Of a stretch of DNA of 5,601 nucleotides, positions 1 to 5,119 are shown in pieces (positions within the stretch are counted from its first letter, which is position 1; the number at the start of each line of letters is the position of its first letter). The translations under genes and the position numbers were made by a program. Below the pieces are notes generated by a model. The model was given only the letters and a program-made list of their open reading frames with translations, was not told the origin of the DNA and made no database searches. The DNA comes from Candidatus Latescibacterota bacterium (GTDB taxonomy: Bacteria; Latescibacterota; 4484-107), in contig JAUWMS010000216.1 of NCBI GenBank assembly GCA_030613045.1, forward strand, positions 1 to 5,601, in the 5' to 3' direction.

Positions 1-1
1 G

Positions 2-91
2 ACGGTGGAGCGCATGGCCCGGTTCGTCAAGGAACTGTCGGACGCGGAGATGGATGAGACATTTCCGTTTCGGGAGGATTGGAACGTCTGA
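2..91 (+). CDS. C-terminal fragment of an unidentified protein
   Basis: The first 90 bases read as an open frame of 29 codons ending in TGA at 89-91, with the 5' part outside the window. Support for coding is the third-position composition: 23 of 29 codons end in G or C, as in the neighbouring genes. The visible tail is hydrophilic and acidic, runs from TVERMARF to FREDWNV, and looks like a terminal helix followed by a short loop. I do not recognise the family from so little. It lies on the same strand as the downstream amidohydrolase, 160 bases away, so the two might share a transcript. Another frame is also open across this stretch, so the call is moderate. Confidence 0.5.
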   Translation, partial: TVERMARFVKELSDAEMDETFPFREDWNV

Positions 92-156
92 TCCTTCGTG
101 GATTCACGAGGTCATAGCTGCTGTTCCGTCCACTTTATATCGGCGGGTTCGACGAG

Positions 157-192
157 GACAGACCTCGGAGGTCTGACAGACCTCCGAGGTCT
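157..192. repeat. 18-bp tandem duplication forming a nested palindrome
   Basis: Two 18-bp units (157-174 and 175-192) begin GACAGACCTC, end GAGGTCT and differ only at the central base (G in the first, C in the second). Within each unit AGACCTC and GAGGTCT are a perfect 7-bp inverted repeat around that base. Because the central bases are complementary, the two 15-bp arms (160-174 and 178-192) also pair perfectly with each other across a 3-base GAC loop. It can therefore form either one long hairpin or two small ones. It lies 59 bases upstream of the amidohydrolase ATG. No T-run follows on either strand, so it is not a standard intrinsic terminator. It may be a dispersed intergenic repeat, an operator or an RNA structure. 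Confidence 0.9.
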
Positions 193-239
193 TGCCATCT
201 GTCTGGACGAATTTGGCGGCGCATTACCCATCACAAAAA

Positions 240-246
240 AAGGAGG
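240..246 (+). promoter_or_regulatory. Ribosome binding site that fixes the amidohydrolase start
   Basis: AAGGAGG lies five bases before the ATG at 252. It is an excellent Shine-Dalgarno match at a suitable distance. It favours this ATG over an in-frame TTG at 192, which would add 20 residues of non-family sequence, translate the Shine-Dalgarno itself and begin inside the palindromic repeat. Confidence 0.9.
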
Positions 247-251
247 AAATC

Positions 252-1028
252 ATGGTTATTGACACCCACGTGCATTTTAATCCGCGGAAGGGATTTGTCA
301 CGGATTTGTTGAAGAAGTGCGATACCCTGGGGATTGACAAAATATGCCTGCTCGGTTCGCCGCGCGAATTGAAGGGGCCCATTGCGGAGGCCCCGGATCG
401 GATCATCGGGATGGCGATGCTACGCCTCGGATACGATGCGCCCACGGTGGTGGACGATCTGAAGGAACAGGGCATTCCGGGCATAAAGATCATCAGTCCC
501 CGGTACAACTACGACGACGAACGCAACTTCCCGATCTACGAGCGGGCGCAGGCTTATGGCATGCCGATGCTGTTTCACCTCGGCATCGTAATGCGAACGG
601 ACATAGACTACGCGCTGGATAAGAACTCGAACCGCATGCGCCCCATCTATCTCGATTACATCGCACGCTGCTTCCCCAAGCTGAAGATCATTGGCGCGCA
701 TCTTGGCAATCCCTGGTACGAGGAAGCCAGCATGTCCGCGCGCTGGAACAGCAATCTCTGGTTCGACCTCTCCGGTTCCACGCTCAAGAAAAAGACTGCG
801 GCTTTCCTCCGAAGCCTCCTCTGGTGGGACAAGCCGGGGCATCCCTATAAGGCGCACGGAGGCAAACATCCGTTTGAAAAAATTGTCTTCGGCACCGACG
901 TGGCCATCGAATGGATGGCGGATGTGATGAACGACTATAAACGGATTCTAAAGGAGATGGAAGTGCCGGAGGAATATCAGAAGAAAATTTTCGGGGAAAC
1001 CGCCGCCGGGATCTTCGACGTCGGTTAG
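252..1028 (+). CDS. Metal-dependent amidohydrolase, PF04909 (amidohydrolase 2) family
   Basis: The 258-residue protein has the landmarks of a TIM-barrel amidohydrolase. The N-terminus MVIDTHVHF carries the HxH metal pair (His6, His8) at the end of the first strand. FHLG (His109) and GAHLGNPW (His150) fit the histidines after strands five and six. FGTD (Asp216) supplies the late-strand aspartate. Members of this family, such as ACMSD-type decarboxylases and lactone hydrolases, use one divalent metal for hydrolysis or non-oxidative decarboxylation in the cytoplasm. The substrate cannot be read from the sequence. There is no signal peptide. Length is near the lower end for the family, but all expected motifs are present, so it looks intact. 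The start is set by the AAGGAGG five bases upstream. It converges with the HEAT-repeat gene and is not obviously part of that operon. Confidence 0.9.
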   Translation: MVIDTHVHFNPRKGFVTDLLKKCDTLGIDKICLLGSPRELKGPIAEAPDRIIGMAMLRLGYDAPTVVDDLKEQGIPGIKIISPRYNYDDERNFPIYERAQAYGMPMLFHLGIVMRTDIDYALDKNSNRMRPIYLDYIARCFPKLKIIGAHLGNPWYEEASMSARWNSNLWFDLSGSTLKKKTAAFLRSLLWWDKPGHPYKAHGGKHPFEKIVFGTDVAIEWMADVMNDYKRILKEMEVPEEYQKKIFGETAAGIFDVG

Positions 1029-1038
1029 ATCGTTAGAT
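1024..1038. repeat. GTTAGAT heptamer pair over the amidohydrolase stop codon
   Basis: GTTAGAT occurs at 1024-1030 and again at 1032-1038, separated by one C. The first copy contains the TAG stop codon of the amidohydrolase. Two copies alone could be chance, but the same gap holds further short repeats of the same unit length. Confidence 0.55.
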
Positions 1039-1048
1039 TGATACGCAC

Positions 1049-1072
1049 CGCAAAGCCGCGAAGGACGCAAAG
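1049..1072. repeat. CGCRAAG degenerate heptamer array
   Basis: CGCAAAG at 1049-1055, CGCGAAG at 1057-1063 and CGCAAAG at 1066-1072 are three near-identical heptamers separated by one and two bases. A weaker hexamer run, GGTCGA/GGTTCA/GGTTAT, follows at 1087-1104. The array lies in the convergent gap between the amidohydrolase and HEAT genes. Nothing here suggests a gene. Confidence 0.6.
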
Positions 1073-1140
1073 AAAAGGCAGGCCAAGGTCGAGGTTCAGG
1101 TTATACTGAACGCTTTTGAACTCTTGGGAACAAAGCGGGG

Positions 1141-1191
1141 GATTGGTGACTGGTAAACCGGCGGAGAAGCAACCACTCACCAATCACCACT
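1141..1191. repeat. Inverted arrays of the ATTGGTG/CACCAAT heptamer
   Basis: The left arm at 1141-1154 pairs with the right arm at 1172-1185 at 13 of 14 positions, around a 17-base loop. Both arms are built of degenerate heptamers: ATTGGTG and ACTGGTA on the left, then AACCACT, CACCAAT and CACCACT at 1171-1191 on the right. ATTGGTG is the same heptamer repeated four times at 5024-5051. The site lies between convergent genes and could slow transcription from either side, but there is no T-run, so I do not call it a terminator. Confidence 0.7.
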
Positions 1192-1219
1192 CTGTCTTCG
1201 AGAGGGGATTCCCAAAATC

Positions 1220-2551
1220 TCATTTGCGTTGAGTAGAAGAACGCCCCCTCAGAAACCGGAAGGCCAGCCAGCGCACCAGTTCGTCCTGGTCCCGGGCGGC
1301 CTTTTCCAGGGGGTCCATAACCGCCGCAGCTGCGATCCGTCCCAGCCCGCTGACGGCCAGCCAGCGGATGTCCCGATCCGAATCTTCCAACAATCGGACA
1401 AAGACGGGTACGGCCTTTTCGGTGCGCATCCCCGCAAGCGATCTGGCGGCTTCCTTGCGTACGGACTTTTCCGGATCGTCCAGCGCGCGAACCAACGGAG
1501 TGAAACACTCCGGCGATTTGACGATCCCCAAGGACTTGGCAGCCAAACATCTCGTCTCCGGGGAAGCACTTTTCAGCGCCTCAACCAGCGGGCGCGCGGC
1601 TTTGATCTTTCCCAAGCCCAGAGACGCCGTCCAGCGGACGTCGGGATGCTCATCCTCTAAAGCCCGGATGAGCGCCGAGGCAGCGCCCGCTCTTCCCAAA
1701 TTCGCAATGCCTCGCACCACCGTGCGTCGAATAGCCGGGTCCTCGTCGCTCAGATGTTCGATCAGAATAGACATCGCCCGATCGGAAGAAGTCTCCGCCA
1801 GAACCTCGATCACCCATCGGCGCGTGGTTTTTGGGCCGGTCTTCAAAATTTCCGTTAGAGGAACGACAGCCCGCTCCGATGCAAGGGGTTTCAGCGCGTC
1901 CGCTGCATGCTTGCGCATCTCCTCGTCGTCATGCCCTAACATCTCCAACAGCACATCGAGCGCATCCTCTCCAGCGAGGCGCGCCAAAGACCGCATCGAA
2001 GACCAGCGCATCCGGGGATTCGCCTGTTCCTCCCGAACGACCTCGATCAGATGGGGAATGGTTTCTTTACGTCCCATGTCACTCAACACCCGCATCGCCC
2101 AACGACGGACGGAAAGATCGTCCTCCGAAAGCAAGGGGAGGAGCTGCTCTGCGGCCTTCTCCGATTTCATGAAGGACAAAAACTGGAACGCTGTCCGACG
2201 CGTGAACCCATCCGAACCTCTTAGCATACCCACCAGTGTATCCAACAGCGACTGCCATCCGGGTGCGCCCATTTCCCGCGCGCCTTCCTCCCGTCCTTCC
2301 TCCTCCGGCGCGCCCAATTTGGCCGCGATTTTCGTAGCCAGCTCGCGCGTGCTGAACTGCCGGATCGCCTCCACAGCCAACTTCCGAACGGCCTCATCCT
2401 CATCCCGGATCGCCGTCAAAAGCGGCCAGAGCACCTTCGGCGAATCCATCCCCTTCAACGCCTCCACCGCTTTACGCCGTGCCTCAACGTCTCCACGCTT
2501 CAAATTCTCGAAAAGCTCGGCAATTTGCTCCTCGTTCATAGCTTCGTCCAT
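1220..2551 (-). CDS. HEAT-repeat (PBS-lyase-like) scaffold protein
   Basis: The 443-residue protein consists almost wholly of about 13 HEAT-like helical pairs, most exactly 31 residues long, of the HEAT_2/PBS-lyase type. Repeats cover roughly residues 8-66 and 99-436. Diagnostic positions recur, for example DEDEAVRKLAVEAI, DDLSVRRWAMRVL, DEDPAIRRTVVRGI and DSDRDIRWLAVSGLG. A charged Glu/Arg/Gly/Ala linker (about 67-98) interrupts the array after the second repeat. There is no catalytic motif, signal peptide or membrane segment, so a cytoplasmic protein-binding scaffold is the likely role; partners are unknown. The phycobilin-lyase association of some relatives is not supported here. ATG 2551 has an AAGAAGGGGA purine tract very close upstream. 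ATG 2539 (439 residues) is equally in frame with longer spacing. Extension to 2656 would translate the intergenic repeats and is unlikely. Confidence 0.88.
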   Translation of the reverse strand: MDEAMNEEQIAELFENLKRGDVEARRKAVEALKGMDSPKVLWPLLTAIRDEDEAVRKLAVEAIRQFSTRELATKIAAKLGAPEEEGREEGAREMGAPGWQSLLDTLVGMLRGSDGFTRRTAFQFLSFMKSEKAAEQLLPLLSEDDLSVRRWAMRVLSDMGRKETIPHLIEVVREEQANPRMRWSSMRSLARLAGEDALDVLLEMLGHDDEEMRKHAADALKPLASERAVVPLTEILKTGPKTTRRWVIEVLAETSSDRAMSILIEHLSDEDPAIRRTVVRGIANLGRAGAASALIRALEDEHPDVRWTASLGLGKIKAARPLVEALKSASPETRCLAAKSLGIVKSPECFTPLVRALDDPEKSVRKEAARSLAGMRTEKAVPVFVRLLEDSDRDIRWLAVSGLGRIAAAAVMDPLEKAARDQDELVRWLAFRFLRGRSSTQRK

Positions 2552-2569
2552 TCCCCTTCTTCTTGTAAC

Positions 2570-2610
2570 CTCTGCGACGCGGAGCGTCGAGTCTTCGTTC
2601 GCACGCAGAG
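2570..2610. repeat. CTCTGCG ... CGCAGAG inverted heptamer pair
   Basis: CTCTGCG at 2570-2576 and its reverse complement CGCAGAG at 2604-2610 flank a G+C-rich stretch upstream of the HEAT-repeat gene. CTCTGCG occurs again at 5104-5110, beside the heptamer arrays upstream of the MFS gene. The stem is short with a long spacer, so the structural meaning is weak. Recurrence in another gap is the main reason to list it. Confidence 0.45.
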
Positions 2611-2619
2611 CGTAGGAAC

Positions 2620-2641
2620 GAGATGAGAGATGACGAGATGA
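2620..2641. repeat. GAGATGA heptamer array, three copies
   Basis: GAGATGA is repeated directly at 2620-2626 and 2627-2633, and after a single C at 2635-2641. All three copies are exact. The array sits in the 132-base gap between the DUF362 stop and the HEAT-protein start. Confidence 0.75.
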
Positions 2642-2645
2642 AAAA

Positions 2646-2673
2646 TCACTTGTCATTTGAGCTTTGGAATTTG
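2646..2673. repeat. Degenerate period-7 array (NNNYTTG)
   Basis: Read in steps of seven, this stretch gives TCACTTG, TCATTTG, AGCTTTG and GAATTTG. The last three bases are always TTG, preceded by T or C, and the first three vary. On the other strand it reads as CAARNNN units. It follows the GAGATGA array directly and ends about ten bases from the DUF362 stop codon. The degeneracy makes it less certain than the exact arrays. Confidence 0.55.
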
Positions 2674-2683
2674 ACCTTCTCTC

Positions 2684-3688
2684 TTATCCCCATCTCCCTC
2701 GGATCGTCTGGAACGGAGGATCGAACGCCAATTCCCCAAGCGGACGACAAGGCACCATCTCCCCGTCCCTGAGTTCATAGACTGCGATCTCGCTCAGGCG
2801 GTTCGTCCCAAGCCCCCACTGCGCGGCTTTCCTGAGAAAACTCAGTTCCTCCGGATCGCTTCCCATCAAAAAACTGAGCACCGCATCCACGGCCACGGCA
2901 TTCGTACCCAAAGCGGCGAGGTGCGTCTCGAAATTCCTCCCGCGATGAAAGCCCGTACCCTCCCGTCCCACAACGCCCTCGACGAGATGCAAGTCCGGTT
3001 GAACCGCCAACGAAAGCTCACACAGCTTCTCCGCCATCTTTTCCTGCCAGAGGACATAATCCTCCTCACTTACCCCGTCTCGAGGATTCAGGTGCGGCGG
3101 CCGGGATTGTTCACACAAGTGCCGCCTGCCGATAGGGGAGATAGACCCCATCAAATTTTTCATACACAGCGTCACCTTCGGCAGCCAGTGACTTTTCATC
3201 TTGGGCACACTGATGACGTAGCGTCCTTCTCCCCAGACCGTCTTCGACAAGGTCATCTTTTTAGACGGACCTATAGGCGGCGCGATCTCGATTTCCACCG
3301 GCTCATCTACATTCGTGTTGACCAATCGGATGTCCTTCTCCCGAACCAACGCCTCGTATCCCGCGACTTGGAAATGAGGCGCCATCGAATACGCCGGTGG
3401 ACCACTTCCTCCGCCTTCTGCAATCACCATATCCTCGATCCGAACCCCGACTTCCTCCAAATACGCTACAGTCCCTCGGACAAACGTCGGATGCGTAATG
3501 ATCCCCGAATCCGGTTCCGCGGGAACCGTGACATTGGGCTTGATCACCACGCGCTTCCCCACATCGGGCCGCACCGCTTTCAGTAACTCGTAGGCCGCCC
3601 GATAGAAATCCTCCTCCCGAGCCGCTCCATCCCGATCCATTTTGTACAGACAGACCGCGTTTTCGTCCAACAACCGATTTCTCGACAT
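2684..3688 (-). CDS. DUF362 domain-containing protein
   Basis: The 334-residue protein shows the DUF362 (PF04015) pattern from end to end: VVIKPNV (about 47-53), THP (65-67), the glycine-rich EGGGSG (91-96), AGYEAL (109-114), ISVPKMKSH (159-167), VTLCMKNLMG (172-181), LVEGVVGREGTGFHRG (235-250) and AVAVDAVLSFLMGSDP (264-279). The family has no established general reaction, and many members carry or neighbour ferredoxin-type clusters. Here there is no C-terminal ferredoxin domain, and the five cysteines (13, 175, 192, 223, 314) are scattered rather than in a CxxC cluster. There is no signal peptide. The ATG at 3688 is preceded by AGGGGGG six bases away. It starts 23 bases after the MFS stop, so the two are probably co-transcribed. 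The family call is firm; the function is open. Confidence 0.9.
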   Translation of the reverse strand: MSRNRLLDENAVCLYKMDRDGAAREEDFYRAAYELLKAVRPDVGKRVVIKPNVTVPAEPDSGIITHPTFVRGTVAYLEEVGVRIEDMVIAEGGGSGPPAYSMAPHFQVAGYEALVREKDIRLVNTNVDEPVEIEIAPPIGPSKKMTLSKTVWGEGRYVISVPKMKSHWLPKVTLCMKNLMGSISPIGRRHLCEQSRPPHLNPRDGVSEEDYVLWQEKMAEKLCELSLAVQPDLHLVEGVVGREGTGFHRGRNFETHLAALGTNAVAVDAVLSFLMGSDPEELSFLRKAAQWGLGTNRLSEIAVYELRDGEMVPCRPLGELAFDPPFQTIRGRWG

Positions 3689-3711
3689 ACCTTACCCCCC
3701 TGAGTGGACGT

Positions 3712-4998
3712 TCAGGCGCCCTCTCCGTGATTCTCATCCAATCTTTTAATCGTAAAAATTGCTGCAATGCAGAAGAAAACAGAGATCAGAAACATCGGCT
3801 GATAAGACACGTAATGGATCGCCGCGCCGGCGAGAGCGGGCATGAGGGTCAGCGGGAAGCTGAAGGTGTGCATAAATCCCACATACCGGGGACGAATCCG
3901 GCTCGGAGCGATCTCCAGCAGGTAGGTCATATTGGCCAGATTGATCCCGGCCACGCCCGCGCCGCTCGCCGCAAAGACGACAAAGTACAGCGCCGTTCGC
4001 AACGAGCCGAAAACGCCAAGCGGGATATTGGGGATATAGGGCGTCAGGGCGGCAATCAGCGGACTCAGGAGCATAAAAATGACGCCCCACTCCAGGATGA
4101 TCCGGCTGCTTTTGGTTCCGATCCGCATCCAAAGCAAATTGGAGAACACCCCACTGATCAGGCTCACCGACAGAAAAAGCCCGACCGTGGCTTCGTGTAT
4201 GCCCAAATAGGAGACCGCATAAGGCACGTAGAAGGGAATGCCCATCATCCCGAAGGACCAGAAGGTGCGGGCCACGAGCAGTCTCCGATAGTTCCGGTCG
4301 TCCCGAAGGATCCGAACCCCGCTGGCAAGATGATCCGAGAAGGAATTCCGCGTTTTGGCCACCGGATGGATGGGTTCCCGCACCCGGAGAAAGGCGCCCA
4401 TACCGAGCGTGATGAACACCGTCGCACAGCCGAAGAGCACGCCATAGTTGGTTGGAAAGGTCAGCCCGCTGGACTCGCTGAGCACGTACCGGATCAGAAA
4501 GCCCGCCAAAACGGACAACGTGCCCCCCCAGAGCCGTCGGACACTGAACAATCTGGCCCGCTGCTCCACGGGCGCAATTTTAGCGGTGATGTCCATAAAG
4601 GGCACCATCGAGACCCCGGCGGCGGACCAGTATAAACCAAACAAAACCAGAAAAACCCAGAGAAAGTGTTGAGGATTTCGGTTCCCGATACACAGCGTGA
4701 ATAGCGTGATGGCCACCCATATCCCTGTCCGAAGAATCGCCGGATAGAAATAGAACGGCTTCTTTCGCTCCCGATGCTCCACCAGATTGGAGATCACCAG
4801 TTGCGGCCAGGTAAATCCCGCGCCCATAATGGTGGTCACCAGTCCCACGTAAAAACTGGACGCCGTAAGCGTATAGATAAACGCAGACAGCACAATCCCG
4901 GGGTTGATAAACGCAAAAGCCACGTTGACCAGAACGCCGTTCCATACGAGCAGGCGATAATTTCGCCGTGCCTCCTGTTCCTCCGTCCGATCGGACAT
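3712..4998 (-). CDS. Major facilitator superfamily (MFS) permease
   Basis: The 428-residue protein is strongly hydrophobic and fits twelve membrane helices, at about 18-43, 47-71, 83-104, 112-134, 155-173, 184-205, 238-262, 268-292, 298-320, 328-358, 373-397 and 400-417. A charged cytoplasmic loop (about 206-237) splits it into two six-helix halves. The HRERKK stretch (75-80) after helix two and EQRARLFSVRR (145-155) after helix four lie where MFS proteins carry basic cytoplasmic loops. The canonical GxLaDrxGrR signature is not clear, so this is a divergent member and the substrate cannot be assigned. ATG 4998 has a GAGGGGA Shine-Dalgarno five to six bases upstream. The DUF362 gene follows after 23 bases. 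The flavoprotein gene upstream ends 121 bases away, beyond two heptamer arrays. Confidence 0.9.
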   Translation of the reverse strand: MSDRTEEQEARRNYRLLVWNGVLVNVAFAFINPGIVLSAFIYTLTASSFYVGLVTTIMGAGFTWPQLVISNLVEHRERKKPFYFYPAILRTGIWVAITLFTLCIGNRNPQHFLWVFLVLFGLYWSAAGVSMVPFMDITAKIAPVEQRARLFSVRRLWGGTLSVLAGFLIRYVLSESSGLTFPTNYGVLFGCATVFITLGMGAFLRVREPIHPVAKTRNSFSDHLASGVRILRDDRNYRRLLVARTFWSFGMMGIPFYVPYAVSYLGIHEATVGLFLSVSLISGVFSNLLWMRIGTKSSRIILEWGVIFMLLSPLIAALTPYIPNIPLGVFGSLRTALYFVVFAASGAGVAGINLANMTYLLEIAPSRIRPRYVGFMHTFSFPLTLMPALAGAAIHYVSYQPMFLISVFFCIAAIFTIKRLDENHGEGA

Positions 4999-5023
4999 GC
5001 TCTTCCCCTCTGATCGCCGGGCG

Positions 5024-5051
5024 ATTGGTGATTGGTGATTGGTGATTGGTG
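5024..5051. repeat. ATTGGTG heptamer array, four exact tandem copies
   Basis: ATTGGTG is repeated four times without interruption at 5024-5030, 5031-5037, 5038-5044 and 5045-5051. On the strand of the surrounding genes it reads CACCAAT. It begins 26 bases upstream of the MFS start codon and just outside its Shine-Dalgarno sequence, so it probably lies in the leader or promoter region. The same heptamer appears in both orientations at 1141-1191. Confidence 0.9.
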
Positions 5052-5067
5052 CGCTGAAATTCGTCCA

Positions 5068-5102
5068 TTTACGTTTTACGTTTCACATTTCACATTTCAC
5101 GT
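5068..5102. repeat. TTYACRT heptamer array, five tandem copies
   Basis: Five contiguous heptamers run TTTACGT, TTTACGT, TTCACAT, TTCACAT and TTCACGT. They share the consensus TTYACRT, with changes only at positions three and six. The array is 16 bases from the ATTGGTG array and ends 17 bases before the stop codon end of the flavoprotein gene. The pairwise sharing of variants (two, two, one) suggests stepwise copy-number change. Confidence 0.85.
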
Positions 5103-5119
5103 GCTCTGCGGTAGAAAAT

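Noticed and set aside
134..140. TTTATAT as a -10 promoter element for the amidohydrolase
   Set aside because: No convincing -35 hexamer lies at the right distance, and A/T-rich heptamers arise by chance.
192..251. Upstream TTG start for the amidohydrolase, adding 20 residues
   Set aside because: The extension translates the Shine-Dalgarno and starts at the edge of the palindromic repeat. The ATG at 252 has an ideal ribosome binding site, and the protein begins with the family-typical VIDTHVH.
1141..1185. Intrinsic terminator between the convergent genes
   Set aside because: The stem is good, but the loop is 17 bases and no T-run follows in either direction; the arms are explained by heptamer repeats.
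1368..2615. Long + strand open frame of 415 codons opposite the HEAT-repeat gene
   Set aside because: It is rich in Ser, Arg and Ala with no recognisable family and lies antisense to a clear repeat protein. Long antisense frames are expected opposite Leu/Arg/Ala-rich genes with G/C-rich third positions.
3727..4635. + strand open frame of 302 codons opposite the MFS gene, and a similar one at 2921-3586 opposite DUF362
   Set aside because: Compositions are skewed (His, Arg, Gln, Pro rich), there are no domains, and both are fully covered by well-supported genes on the other strand.
5024..5102. CRISPR-like array
   Set aside because: The units are 7 bp, contiguous and without spacers, so this is a tandem repeat rather than CRISPR.
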